64,000 bases of DNA from Prostheceraeus crozeri (Eukaryota; Platyhelminthes; Polycladida; Euryleptidae). How positions within the stretch are numbered: the first letter of the stretch is position 1; the number at the start of each line of letters is the position of its first letter. The notes under the pieces are model-generated. The model made no database searches, was not told where the DNA came from, and worked only from the letters and a program-made list of their open reading frames with translations. The DNA lies in contig CAJQUW010010359.1 of the NCBI GenBank assembly GCA_907163375.1, positions 682,001-746,000 on the forward strand. The letters are read 5' to 3'. The translations under genes and the position numbers were made by a program. Below, piece by piece: positions 12,870 to 23,563 of this stretch.

Positions 12870-13012
12870 GAAAGATAATGGAAATCATAGAGTTCGAAGG
12901 AAAGGAAGGAAGTGAGCCGCTATGATCCTTGCTATGTGTTGTCGATAAATCAATCACAGAGGCCCACTTCCTTCCTTTCTTTTGAACTCCATGATTTCCA
13001 TTATTTGTATAG
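12870..13012. repeat. Fold-back (MITE-like) element
   Basis: The left arm (about 12872-12918, beginning ATAATGGAAATCATAGAGTT and ending in GGAAGGAAGTGAG) is repeated in inverted form at about 12960-13006, with four to five mismatches. A spacer of about 40 bases separates the arms. Transcribed, it would form a long hairpin. No coding capacity. Typical of a small non-autonomous DNA transposon, though no clear target duplication is seen. Confidence 0.7.
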
Positions 13013-13019
13013 AGGTATC

Positions 13020-13464
13020 ATTTTGTTTATCTCTCGATGCTACTCCCCATGAATGAATATTGATTTATGTCTCCCTGTAAAATCCTTCCTTCCGACGATG
13101 ACTAAAGAGCTGGTCGAAATATATGGAGGTTTACAGTAGAAAAAACATTTTACTAATACGTGGGTCCCTAGCTTACTGATATTTGACAAATGCCAATGCA
13201 AATTCTCAGTTCCATTCTCAGTTCCAGGCACCGCATGACGTCTTGATCGATGACGCTTGGATTGCTGCTGGGCACAACGAGGAAGACAGCGAGTTTTGCA
13301 GCGGTCATCTAGCTAAGACTGCTTGCGAGAAGGCCTTTGATAGTTGTCTGTGGCAGAAGTTACACTGTACATGGAATGTAATTCCGCAAACTGAAGATGA
13401 AATTGCACAAATTTATAACTGGTCGAGGAAGAGTTTAACACTGCGGTCATCTTTATTGTTCCAG
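13020..13464. other. No recognised feature
   Basis: Contains a 98-codon plus-strand frame (13183-13479) without known motif; not supported as a gene. Confidence 0.3.
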
Positions 13465-13516
13465 AGTGCGGCAAAATGATGCAATTTCCTGCATGAGTTG
13501 CATGTTTTGCCGCACT
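13465..13516. repeat. Short inverted repeat, AGTGCGGCAAAA hairpin
   Basis: AGTGCGGCAAAATGATGCAA is followed about 13 bases later by TTGCATGTTTTGCCGCACT. Nineteen of about 20 positions pair in a stem-loop. It may be a tiny MITE or a protein-binding palindrome; nothing else distinguishes these. Confidence 0.7.
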
Positions 13517-15190
13517 TAGGTCACCTAGGAGAACTGGATTGATGAAACGCTTTGTTTAGTAAGCTTCAAGTTCTTGTCATGTCCAAGTTTATTTCGATGA
13601 TATTTGACCGTTGTGATGGTGCGATTAAAAGCATCGCTTCGCTTCTCATCGCAACTGATGCTTCAGACTTATACTCATCGGCTTGCCTCCACATCCATTT
13701 AGTGTAGGCTATATGGTACAGTCATGTAGTGTTATATGTCTACTGGTCTCTCCAAAGCTAGAGAAGGTCTCTATTTATGTTGGATATTATTATTTAGTGA
13801 ATGCTGATCGAATAATTGAATGTCCTCTATTTGTTTACCTCTGTATGACCTTTGCTTCAGGGTTTCTGAGCCGGAGCCGCCCGCATACGTGGTAACAGGT
13901 CGGAGCCGGAGCTGCCAGAAGGTGCGACGGCTCTGGCATAAAGTTCTATATGTATTTGAATTCAGTCACTTTGCGAGAAAAGTGATACTTGACAGAGTAG
14001 CTAGAACGAATGCAGATGTGTCATCGCTGTAGACCTCGCAAAACCTTCTGACCTCCATCTCCTCTCAATACATAACCTACTTCGAATCTTTTATCTGTAT
14101 TTTAAAGGAGATCGCAAACCTCCGAAAGCGCAGTCAAAACACTTCAGCCGAAAACACAACTGTCGGGCGAAAAGCTCTTGGCGAACAACATGCACATGCA
14201 TTCTCGATTCAAATGTAATGCACTTTATTGGCTCCTGCTATAATTCTTCCCTTAAAAATGCGTGGTTATTTTAGTGCATCATTTTTAATAAAATACTTAG
14301 AGGAAATATTTAAATGCTTCTAAAGAGGTGCTTTTGATATAGTATCCAATTGCTTCACTTGATTGATGAATATTAGAGGCTTGACAGCTCAGTGGATGAA
14401 TCATCTCGTCCGACCGGTAGCACGAGTTTCTGCAGGGATCGAGGCTGAAAATTGGACTTTCGGAGAATGCAGTACACCCCATCCATGGCTGCTACGAATC
14501 TGTGCGTCTGCTGAGTTCTACCCTATTCCTGCTCTCATCATACAGAATGTGTCTGAATAAAACATCTCTTTGTAATTAGTAATGTCTCCCTCTGGAATAA
14601 AAAAATATTTGTACATGCCTCTGGTTAAACGCAAAGAGCGGTCGTGGTAGGGACTAGATCAGAGACTTCAATCAGACTCCTAAATATAGAGAAAGTTTTC
14701 ATGGCTCCCTTTACGACTTGTGCCTCATGAAAATGTTATAAGTGGAAAGCTCCAGCTTAAGTCATTAGTCATAATTTTTCGCATGGAATATCTTCAGTTC
14801 ATTTTCTATCCAGTTGGTGTATATGCCTACAATCGGTGATATATGCGAAAATACGGACAGTAAATTCCCGCTAAAATCTAAATGTGTTTAGCATCTTAAA
14901 TGAAGGTACATGAGCTGTATGACCTAGAGATGGTTCTACAGCTACTGGAGTATTTCTCACTTAATCACAGAAAACACAGACATATTAATGCGACATATTA
15001 TTATTTATATGTGCTTTCTTTGATCTCTTCTGACAAACCTATTGTGTAAACCTCGACAGATGTGCAGTTTCGCAGCAGTCATAGGGTATACATCATTCTG
15101 TGAAAGTCTCATTATCGGTCTCGTGATGGGGCCCAACTATATGTCGAAGGATCTGTAATGACCGTGTCCACTATCGTATGATCGCTACTT
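13517..15190. other. No recognised gene
   Basis: A GAGCCGGAGC-type repeat occurs at 13867-13912 and may be the end of a decayed DNA transposon. Other frames are short and unsupported. Confidence 0.3.
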
Positions 15191-15191
15191 A

Positions 15192-15230
15192 TAGTGAATA
15201 AATCACATCCTTAATGTGATTTATTCACTA
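15192..15230. repeat. Perfect 17-bp palindrome
   Basis: TAGTGAATAAATCACAT (15192-15208), the loop CCTTA, then the exact reverse complement (15214-15230). All 17 pairs match. This could be a minimal transposon footprint, a cruciform-prone site or a bound operator-like site. No gene is adjacent, so its role is unknown. Confidence 0.85.
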
Positions 15231-15607
15231 CAACCAGTCGTAGCCGTGGTAGCTGAACCAAGGCTCCGAAACCCTGCTTTGCTTTAACATGTATTGATTA
15301 ACTGATGTTTCTTCTAATTCGTTCGCTCTCTACTTGGCAAAACAATGATTTCATAGCTTGCAATATCGTTGTTCTGAACTGACAATGGCGGGACACAACA
15401 TGACAAAAATGTACTTTCTTTATCACTCTTATAGAAATACCACATCATGCAAACTACTAGTTGTTGTACCAATGTGAGAGTTGTGGATTTCTGACTACAA
15501 CGTCATCTTATATAATATACGTATTATATCATAATATTATACAGTGGCGGCTTTAACGATCATGCCCTTCATGCTCAGCATGACAAAATACTTCGTCTCA
15601 CATATCA
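15231..15607. other. No recognised feature
   Basis: AT-rich; nothing supportable up to the target duplication of the hAT relic. Confidence 0.4.
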
Positions 15608-15615
15608 CACTAAAT

Positions 15616-16462
15616 CAGTGTTTCTTAACCTGGGTTCGGTGGGTCAATTTCAGGCTTTCGGAGGCTTAGTTCTCCCATAAAAACATGAATAAATAACTAT
15701 AAGCGACACGCTACTCAAGCGTCGTATATATCCACTTATGCAGTGTTGTTAAATAAAGTGGCACTTGAGATATATGGAATCTGGCTGCGCTATTTCTTCC
15801 CAAAAATTATATCATCTTGTTTGCCATCCTCGGTGCTATCATCTCAGAAATTTTCAGGAAAATGGGTCCTAATTCTTGTCTGATACAGGAGAAAAACTGT
15901 GAAAAAAAATCAATTGGCAGCTTCAATCCGTTAACCGATACGCGATATGAGCGTTCCTCTTATTGCTAAGTGCAGCTTGCCCTCTTATTGCTAAGAAAGC
16001 CCTCGAGATACTCATGCCTTTGTTGCAACATATCTTTGCGAGCAGTTCTTTTCGATGATGGTAGATCTAAAAACGAAGAAATGGAACAGACTTTCCTGTG
16101 AGAATGATATGAGAGTGGCACTCGCCAAGGTGAAGCCGCGCATTTCTGAAATCGTCTCTAAGCGGCGCAGCAGTCACATTCATTTAAAGTAAATATTCAT
16201 TATGCTTTTGTTTTTAATGCAATTCATATTTTGTTGGTTACTTTCTTTAGACACAATGATTTTGTGTGCAAGTGATGCATGGTACAGTTAGTATACTAAT
16301 ACAGTATATTGTAATTATAGTTAAATAAAATATATTTTGAATTTGAAGAAAAAGAGCACATTTTATTTTTCCAACTGCGAAGGGTCCAATGAATGCATGT
16401 ATGTATGGAACTTGAGGGGTTCTCCCTTGTTTCAGTACCGCCAACATGGTTAAGAACCACTG
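15616..16462 (+). mobile_element. hAT transposon relic (Charlie/ZBED5-like) with hATC domain
   Basis: The ends are inverted repeats starting CAGTGTTTCTTAACC (left) and CAGTGGTTCTTAACC (right, read inward). The CAGNGNTTCTTAACC start is typical of hAT elements. The flanking 8-mers CACTAAAT (15608-15615) and CGCTAGAT (16463-16470) match at six of eight positions, as expected of an old 8-bp target duplication. The only coding part left is the C-terminal dimerisation domain at 16019-16192. The N-terminal zinc finger and most of the catalytic domain are deleted, so the element is internally deleted and non-autonomous. Confidence 0.85.
16019..16192 (+). pseudogene. hAT transposase C-terminal (hATC) fragment
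   Basis: Fifty-seven codons followed by TAA encode TYLCEQFFSMMVDLKTKK, then WNRL, ENDMRVALAKVKPRISEIVS and a short basic tail. This is the hallmark hATC segment of Charlie/ZBED5-type transposases ('TxLCExxFSxLxxIKTKxRNRLxxExDLRxALSxxxPRIxxLV'). Just upstream, EILMP (about 15999-16016) belongs to the same domain but in a frame shifted by one base, so at least one indel separates them. The domain mediates transposase dimerisation. No intact upstream catalytic region exists between the element's ends, so this is a dead copy. Confidence 0.85.
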
Positions 16463-16470
16463 CGCTAGAT

Positions 16471-17499
16471 CAACCTTCTCAACCATAGGAGAGTTGACGT
16501 TTTGTACGAGCGTATCTACAAAACAAGCATCATTACATTCAATTACTACTCTCTGATCATGTTGCTATGATATTAAAGTCATATTCAATTAGGATTCATT
16601 AAGTAACTAACTAATTCTGAAAAATACAGGGGAAAGTAAGTCAATTCGAGCATGCCTCATTCGGAATTGGCCAATACATCTCAAGCTGTCACAATATCTG
16701 AAAATGCAGATGACTAATTCCATACTCCGTGGATGAAAAGCACAAATTACCCGTATAGCTCCCTCTAAAGTAAGTAATGCTCAACCGGCTAACGGCACCT
16801 GATTGGACGGCAAGCTGATGATTGTCCGCGCAGCAAGATGTCTCGAGTCTCAGCAAGTTTAGTGACATCCAGGGAACGATTTAACCAGTGTCGCATCGCA
16901 GTTTGCGATGCAGTTTGTACCATTTGCGACGCAACTTCAAAATGTATCGCACTGACTGCGATATAATCGTGACCGTTTTGTGTACGAGTTGTTGCGTGTT
17001 TCTTACTACAAAACCGGATCTTGAAAATTAATTCACTCCCAAATGCCAAAGTGATGTAGAATTTTGGAGTCTTTCAAACTAAACTGATTGCCAAAGTTGT
17101 GGGCTTGGCTGTTCCGATCTCACAAGGAGAAGTTCCCTAACTTGGCAAGTTTGATAGAGATTTTCCTACTACTGCCCGCTAGTAATGCAAAAGTGGAAAA
17201 GAGGTATAAAAACTGATGGGCGATCGAGACTGAGCGAACATATGCTGAAGAATCTGATTGGAATGAGCGTCGATGGTCCTCCTTCCACGGAATTCGACAC
17301 CTCAACTGCCGTGAAGCGGTTTTATCCCAGCCTCGACGGCCTTAAGGTGCACGAAGGCGTCCGTGTAGTGATGACTCAGACTGTCTTGATTGACTATTTT
17401 TCGATAGTGGCTATTGATTACTAATATATGTATAAAGACATTTGTCAAGTAGTAATTGTGGTGTGATGTTGTTTTTTTACGGATTTTACGTCACTTTTT
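16471..17499. other. No recognised feature
   Basis: Short frames on both strands (for example 86 codons minus at 17049-16789) without motif. Confidence 0.35.
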
Positions 17500-17677
17500 T
17501 ACCCATACTGGGGCCTTGGACGGTGCTGACTTAAGTCAGACTTTGTTTGGAGCGTTGTGGTGCTTTGTAGTCCGGATGCCCTTCCTGCCGACTTCCAATG
17601 ACACTTTCCGGGTTCGACCTTTGGACCATGAGATCGCTAGTCCAAGTACGCAACCACTGTGCCATGGACACCACCAT
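17500..17677 (-). mobile_element. tRNA-derived SINE, copy B
   Basis: Reverse complement of the block order of copy A: TTGGACGGTGCTGAC at the left, CGGATGCCCTTCCTG in the middle, and the tRNA-like head with the inverted B box GGGTTCGACC and the inverted A box CACTGTGCCATGG at the right. It is a full-length-looking copy, diverged from the other two. Confidence 0.85.
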
Positions 17678-17679
17678 GT

Positions 17680-18205
17680 TGTAATAAACAGAAAAACGAT
17701 ATAAGCTTGCATAATGGTATTAGTTAAATTTGACTGACAGTTGCAACTGATATTCTACAACAGACATTTTTGGGGTTCTCAAAAAGCCTAAATACACCAA
17801 ACGGCGATATGAGTAATTTAAGTTGCGATACAAATAGAACTTTTCATTGCAAAAGTGCGATGCAAGAAACTGAAAGTAAATCGTTCCCTGTCATCTGCAC
17901 GAGTATACCTGATGGTGTACTATACATGTCATGAGACTGAGAAGAAACCTTATATCTCTTTTTTAACACTTAGATTTTCCGCTTGAATTTGAAAAATTTA
18001 CGAACATGACCTAATAGAAGCGCATGGAGGCGCCACTTATATTATGTATATTACAGCATATGGATAAACACATTTCGATTTCTTGTCTTCATAAAAATAT
18101 CAGTTTACCTAAGCTACAGGAGTTGTTGATTTTAGTGTAATTCTAGTTATCAGTGGAATACGATATTTAGCTATAAGATTTCATTTCTGCAATAATTAAC
18201 TTAGC
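17680..18205. other. No recognised coding sequence; probable intron of the SWI5 gene
   Basis: AT-rich sequence upstream of the SWI5 last exon. Earlier SWI5 exons are expected on this side but could not be found by eye. Confidence 0.3.
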
Positions 18206-18242
18206 CTGAAGATAACCTTGGTCGAAAGGTTGAAACATGCCG
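18204..18242 (+). ncRNA. Decayed hammerhead-like motif
   Basis: CTGAAGA (fits the CUGANGA box) is followed by a stem AACCTT / AAGGTT, then GAAAC. The cleavage triplet position reads GCC instead of GUH, and stem I is weak, so it is probably inactive. It is likely an end relic of a PLE or similar element within the SWI5 intron. Confidence 0.4.
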
Positions 18243-18462
18243 CATGATGAAGAAAGCTATTTCTGAACACGCTTTCCAAAAAACATATATTTTATTTCCG
18301 CAATAATTAAGCGAAAAACTTGACCAGCTTTACTTAAAATCGCTCCAGCGCAGAATTAGAAAAAGTGTAAAGGAAGGAAAGTTTATGGATGACATGTCAT
18401 GCTCTGATTCACTTAGTAGTCAGATAGGATATTTCAGTTACCACAATATTTTATACTTTCAG

Positions 18463-18765
18463 TTGCGTGGAAAGTCAACAAGCACTCCCTTCAAGTCCCC
18501 ACTTGTTAAGAAAGTGGAGGGAAAGGAAGAAGAGTCAAGAAAGAAAGAAACTATGAATGAGAAATTATCAGTTTTGGATGATAAGATAAAGGAGTTAGAA
18601 GATGAAGGCTTCAAATTAGAGGAAGTAACAGCCTATATGGAAAAATTACACGAGTATAACTTTTTTAAAGACAAGGCTCAGGAGCTGATGGGCCGTCTTG
18701 CTCACATTGAAGAATGCACTGTAAAGGACCTTTACAAGAAATATGGCTTGTCAATCGATGATTGA
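18463..18765 (+). CDS. SWI5: SWI5 homologue, terminal exon
   Basis: This exon encodes the C-terminal 100 residues of a Swi5-family protein. The family partners Sfr1/MEI5 to load and stabilise RAD51 (and DMC1) filaments in nuclear homologous recombination. The N-terminal part has TPFKSPLVKK, a basic F-K-S-P segment seen in animal homologues. A charged coiled coil (KLSVLDDKIKELEDEGFKLE) follows. The conserved Swi5 signature is LHEYN, then KDKAQELMGRLA and TVKDLYKKYGLS, ending two residues before the stop. The exon opens after a good acceptor (TTTTATACTTTCAG) at a codon boundary. The in-frame sequence upstream, back to an ATG at 18385, reads through the acceptor and is taken as intron. Upstream exons were not identified. 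AATAAA follows at 18908. The frame is intact, so the gene looks functional. Confidence 0.9.
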   Translation: MRGKSTSTPFKSPLVKKVEGKEEESRKKETMNEKLSVLDDKIKELEDEGFKLEEVTAYMEKLHEYNFFKDKAQELMGRLAHIEECTVKDLYKKYGLSIDD

Positions 18766-18907
18766 TTGACAGAAAACACCATGTATGTATCCATTGGTCC
18801 ATTCTAATTGTCCGGAAATTGTACAGCAATTTGAACATTGTTTAAATAGAAATAATTCACTATGAGAGTTTTTATTTCTGATAATGGTTGGTAGATGTAA
18901 CTATTAT

Positions 18908-18913
18908 AATAAA
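18908..18913 (+). terminator. SWI5: Poly(A) signal of the SWI5 gene
   Basis: AATAAA about 145 bases after the stop codon, a normal 3' UTR length, followed by AT-rich sequence. Confidence 0.7.
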
Positions 18914-19890
18914 ATACAAGGATTTAGAATTTCTACAGAATGTGTGTTGTAATGAGAAATGTGCTCGAACGAATCTCAGTAATTTTCAAAAATCTAAGTG
19001 ACCGAGATTGAGTTTTGATAGTTTAGTGGCAGGATATTTCTTTAATTTTTTATGCAAGTTGACTAGAATGCTTGTGCCGTGTTTTATAAACCGCACATAC
19101 TACTGACTTTTCCGCAAGCTAAAATCCTCTAAAGTTACCCCTAGCAGCGAGTGAATTCTCGAGTTATCATTTTGAAATTTTCATCAAGCTTCTAGTGATT
19201 GATTTGTTGAATGAGAGATGTGCGAATCCGATCCGATCATGCCATTCGGATCAAATTCTGAAACTATTATTCGGACCTTGGATTGGACAGGGTAGCTTAC
19301 CGGAAGATCCAAAATCTTAGAAATGCAATGCCTCTTAACTCTGACGAACTCCAACTAGCCGAGCTCTACTGAAACTCGGATATATCTCATCAGTACCGTA
19401 ATCAGTATATATTTATTAAACAATTTCAAGTTTCAAGCTGTGACATATTGTTTTTGCTATCTAAATCTATATGCCATCAGAACAGCTCACCTTCGGCTCA
19501 GCTAAGCATGCGTGCGTATATTCCTAGATGCTTGAATAGATTATGAAATCCTGCTCATCGTCTACGACTAGGTGCTTATTTCTGTTCCTGCGATCTAGAA
19601 TTTCCATTGTAGACTTCACATCAATTAACACAACTGCATGCATTCCATCATTTGATCAACGAATAACAAGCTAATGCTAATATTATTGCCTAGTCAAATT
19701 TTATGTGACTTCTAGATGCTTGTCCTGAACACGACGCACATCGACTTTTAGGCTCAATAAGTAACAAAGAAATTATTTTAACTTGTTTTGGTTAGTAATG
19801 ACACTTCAATTGTCCTGAAGCACCTTTATTTCTTGAACCATTATACTCAGGATGCCTATCTTTATATATTGAAATCAAGACAAATTGATT
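18914..19890. other. No recognised feature
   Basis: ATGTGCGAATCCGATCCGAT at about 19219 resembles the end sequence of some hAT-type repeats, but no partner end was found. Otherwise nothing supportable. Confidence 0.3.
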
Positions 19891-20567
19891 TTGATAAAAT
19901 CAATGTTCACCAGACGCATTTCAGAGTTTACAACTCCTTCCTCAATGGATACACACAAAATGGAACAACAGTGTGAACATCGGACTGAGTTGAATGATTT
20001 GACTACAGTTTAAAAATGACATGATATGGAAATGTACAACAACGATCTACAGCAGAGTTAGTAAGATCAATAAAATCAATTGTCTTAACAACGTCATTTA
20101 GACGCTGCGACGTGAATGGAAAGATAAATTAGCTACAAATTCAACAATAAAGGAATGGATCCGTCTCTGTTATTCATTATATTCACAGATTCTTTGATTA
20201 AAATTGATTCGAGGAGTTTGTGATTGTTAGCACACGCTATTATTCTAAAATTATTCTTGTCTAAAGGCTGTGGATGCGTTGAAATTTCAATTGGAACAGG
20301 ATAGCCTTTCAAATGTTCATCAATGCGGTTAATAAGATGTCTGGAAGCATCTCCGAAATAGACGCAATTGCACCGTCCACAAGTATACGAATAAGCACAT
20401 TGAGCTTTAAGATCAGAGGAAACAGTATTCCGAAAAACATGGCTGTCTTGAAGGTGTGAAAAACTGTTTTCTAGTGTCATGGTAAGAATACGTTGTTCTA
20501 CATGCTGTTGTATATTTCGTATACAGGCGCGTAGCCAAGATTTCATTTTCGGAAGGGAAGAGGACAA
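19880..20567 (-). mobile_element. Penelope-like element 3' end with GIY-YIG endonuclease (copy 2)
   Basis: The minus-strand frame 20567-20133 (144 codons) contains YSYTCGRCNCVYFGDASRHL, the PLE version of the GIY-YIG core (CxxC-type Cys pair, then the Y-x-G motif), followed by NRIDEHLKG. The domain ends with FRIIACANNHKLLESILIKE and ESVNIMNNRDGSIPLLLNL before a stop, which is the normal C-terminus of PLE proteins. The endonuclease nicks target DNA for insertion. About 190 bases downstream lies a hammerhead-like motif (19910-19948). The reverse transcriptase is missing, so the copy is heavily 5'-truncated. Confidence 0.8.
19910..19948 (-). ncRNA. Hammerhead-like motif at the 3' end of PLE copy 2
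   Basis: The minus strand reads CCATTGAGGA, a stem GGAGTT/AACTCT, then GAAATGCGTCTGG. GAAA, the GTC cleavage triplet and a short closing stem CCA/TGG are present. The CUGANGA box is one base off (UUGAGGA). Known PLE terminal repeats carry minimal hammerheads in this position. Confidence 0.6.
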
Positions 20568-20569
20568 TA

Positions 20570-21458
20570 AATGTCTGCATGGTCGGGGATGTACCGATTA
20601 TTGACACGTTAGAGTGGTAATCGGTAATCGGCCGATAACTTAACTTACTGATCGCCGATTATATGTCGATTAGTGGACTTTTGGAATTCTTCATTTTGTA
20701 AGTGACCTACTCAAATAATTTTGTTTCCAAATTTCTTAACGATGCCAAGATTTGTCCTAGATTTTCATTGATCAATAGTTTTCAAGCGCAAGCTGTATTA
20801 GAACAGGCTGGAAAAGATCTGCCTCCGTATATTTTGTATATTTTTCATTTATTCTATTTTCAGATACTAGGAGTCTGGCGGAAAGCGCTTTATGTCGTCT
20901 CCTTCAACAACACAGTCTCATGAATGATGAGGTTTTTATGAATGTGAATTATAATTTTACAGTCAACTAATTTACTAGTTCTGTAGTCTATTTATTAGTC
21001 CAATAGTTTGACAGCTCATGCATTATGTTCTGCATGTGGAACTGCTTCTGCTCTGATTTGGGCTCATTCGACGATTGCATTGAGTCGATTGTGTGATGAT
21101 AATTCTCTGTCAACAGCACTCTTTGAAACATCTAGATCAAAAGCAGTAGGGCCTAATCTGCGTGGATGTGAAAATATCATTTCTTCAAGAAACAATCTGT
21201 CAATTAGTCAGGATACTCTTTATTACAGATGTGTCCGAGTTTCAATTGAATTGAATAGCGGCTTTAATCAGTTGCCATGATAACTTGCTCGTGATAACTT
21301 AATTTTGAGGATACTACTCAAGTAACTATGGGAATCATTTATTTTCGTGTCTTCAATTTTCTACATTTTATTTGAGACATATCATTTTTTTACTGTCACT
21401 AAGTATTGAAAACGTTCCTTTTAAATATAAAAATCTGAAAAGCTTTATAATTTTTCAG
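20570..21458. other. No firm feature; repeated CCGATTA motifs
   Basis: GGGATGTACCGATTATTG (20586) followed by several inverted and direct CCGATTA units up to 20680 looks like the end of a DNA transposon, but the other end was not found. The open frames at 20702 and 21008 (73 and 90 codons) show no motif. Confidence 0.25.
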
Positions 21459-21599
21459 GACAAATTATATCAGCTTCCAAAATCTGAGCTGGTAATGAAA
21501 ATTCGCCAAATTGAGTTGGAGATTGCGAATCTCAGGAGACTAAACTCCATCTTGATTGAGAATGTACCGCGCTCAATCAGTAAAATGCTGAGAGACATT
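21459..21599 (+). CDS. Possible coiled-coil exon of an unrecognised gene
   Basis: After a good acceptor (TTTATAATTTTTCAG) an open frame of 47 codons begins in phase 0: DKLYQLPKSELVMKIRQIEL and on. It has the heptad-like composition of a coiled coil (E/K/R with regularly spaced L/I) and few AT-driven residues, unlike random frames here. A candidate donor ATT|GTAAAT ends it in phase 0, which would join it to the phase-0 exon at 23564. The donor is weak and the frame stays open past it to 21671, so the 3' boundary is uncertain. I do not recognise the protein. It lies downstream of the SWI5 poly(A) signal on the same strand, so it would belong to a separate gene whose earlier exons were not found. 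Confidence 0.4.
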
Positions 21600-21671
21600 G
21601 TAAATTTGCATATGAAACTCATTTATTTTTATGAAGCTATTTCATGGAATAAATATGTTAAAGCAGATTGA

Positions 21672-22049
21672 TTTTCAAAATATGTAGCTAGAAGTTCGCT
21701 AGTTCTCACGGGAAGAGAGCAATTGACGCTATAGGAGTTACACTGTTATGTCTATAGTTTTTCGTCAACTTAAAAGCAGAAATGTAGCCTTTAGTGATCG
21801 TCCATAATCCACGTGGACAGCAGAGGGGAAAGGGGGCTTTGTAAAGCCTTCCACTGTCTGTCCATGTGAAGGATGGGGAAAATGGACAAGTCTACGTGGA
21901 GACTTAGAGGGAAAATGCAAGCAAATGCTAGCTGACAGATTCTAGAAGGCTATGATATTGGAATCTCAGTCCAATCATGCCCAAGATACATATTATGTCT
22001 ATGCTTAGATACCATTATTGACTTCAAACATGTTTCGCACCACTATGTA
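21672..22049. other. Probable intron, no feature
   Basis: Between the possible exon and the mariner element; nothing supportable. Confidence 0.3.
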
Positions 22050-23443
22050 CTTCGGGTGGAACAAAAGTTTTGTCGTTTGTCTGATAACGACTTAAGAATG
22101 AGTAATCATGATCATTGCGATACATCATTGCCAACCTTGATGCATTCGCCGATCAGATATTCAGTTAGATTGATTCTCTAATGAAGTTTTATGACTCATT
22201 TCGGACAATATTCATTGGATGGTGACGTCACTGCAACGAACAGCGATTGGATGTCTATTGTTTCGATTTTAGTAAGGTTAATGTAAGTCCTCACGTTTTT
22301 TTCAATCAACGGTCTCAACATGAGTGCAGAAAAATCGCATTACCGCTTCTACGCTATAACACTTCACAAACTTGGCATGTCGGCTACGGAAATTCACGAA
22401 GAACTCAGGAATGCCTGGAGCGAAGATTCTCCATCACTGAGGACTGTCCAACGTTGGCTAAAGGACAGGATTGATGATCTGGAACTTTACGACGCCGCAC
22501 GTTCTGGCCGCCCAAGGACTTCCAGGACAGATGAAGTGACGAATTTGGTGTCCGAACTGATCGAAGCAGATCCTCATCTCGAGATCTCGCTACGCAGCTC
22601 AACAGTGACCACACCACCATCTTACGCATTCTTCGAGAAGACTTGCAACTTCGATTTGTCTGCTCTGTCTGGGTACCCTACGAACTTTCTGACGACCATC
22701 GACAATTGCGAGTCAACTGCGCAAAGCATCTGCGTCGTGCTCTGTTCGCCATGAAGGACGAGAAGTACGACTTATACGCCGTGGAGGATGAAACATGGAT
22801 CCCATGGGATGCCCATGGGACGAAATCAGATAACCGAACGTGGCTTCGCAATGACGAACCAAGAAGGCAAGTTGTTCGCACATCAAGCATGACAACACGA
22901 AAGTCGATGCTTCTTGTCATGTTCACGGCAAACAAGCGGTTCTCTGTACAAGCTTTACCTCACAAAACAACTGTAGACTCTCAAAGAATGATTGAATACC
23001 TCAAGCGTACTGGAGACCGTTGGAGAACACTTCGTTCAAGGCCGGTGCGTTTGAATCAGATCAGTCTGCAAATGGATAATACACGTCCCCATACAGCAAG
23101 TCTCATGAAACATTTTTGACTGAAAGGAATGTAACGACACTTTGGCAAAGTCCATACAGCCCAGACCTCAATTTGTGTGACATTTCTTTTCGTTTGGTTG
23201 AAGAATGCATTGCGTGGTAAGACATTCAACAGCTCTTTGGAGGTGGAAGAAGCCTCGTTGCAGTACCTTCGTAGTGTCTCCGAAGATGCTTTACATGAAC
23301 AGGTTGACTTGCTCTTAGAGCACTGTCAACAAGTCATTGATGCACAAGGACATTATATTATTGAATAAAAGTGTTTTTATGGATACAGAATGTTATTTTT
23401 CTAAAATATAAGCCTAACGACAAAACTTTTGTTCCACCCGAAG
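22050..23443 (+). mobile_element. mariner transposon (DD34D) with perfect 28-bp inverted ends
   Basis: The left end (22050-22077, starting CTTCGGGTGGAAC) is repeated exactly in inverted form at the right end (23416-23443). Both ends are flanked by the TA target duplication (22048-22049 and 23444-23445). The 1,394-bp length and a single transposase frame are typical of mariner. The perfect match of the ends suggests fairly recent insertion, although the transposase already has three frameshifts. The element lies on the same strand as, and within the proposed intron between, the possible exons at 21459 and 23564. Confidence 0.97.
22320..23368 (+). pseudogene. mariner transposase, inactivated
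   Basis: It starts at an ATG with the helix-turn-helix region HYRFYAITLHKLGMSATEIH, a linker SGRPRT, and then the catalytic domain. The three catalytic aspartates are visible: VEDETW (22787), LQMDNTRPHTA (23075) and YSPDLNLCD (23179). The second and third are separated by 34 residues, the mariner DD34D signature. The WLKNALRGKTFNS segment and the C-terminal QVIDAQGHYIIE also match the family. Three frame changes are seen, each consistent with a single-base indel: near 22580, in the T-run near 23115, and just after the third aspartate near 23182. The enzyme cuts and pastes at TA sites; this copy cannot make it. Confidence 0.93.
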
Positions 23444-23563
23444 TATTGACGTGGTAAGTATAGTTGTAATTATCTTTAAAAAATCTCAAATTATTTATTC
23501 ATGTCAGACAGTCATTTGATGTTGATGCAAGCCTTCTATGAAAGTTTTTTTCCTTTATTGTAG

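Noticed and set aside
18385-18462. In-frame ATG upstream of the SWI5 exon as the true start
   Set aside because: The 26 residues do not look like Swi5 N-termini, and a good splice acceptor ends exactly where homology begins; treated as intron read-through.
20586-20680. CCGATTA-rich hAT-like transposon end
   Set aside because: No matching second end or target duplication within reach; left as unassigned.
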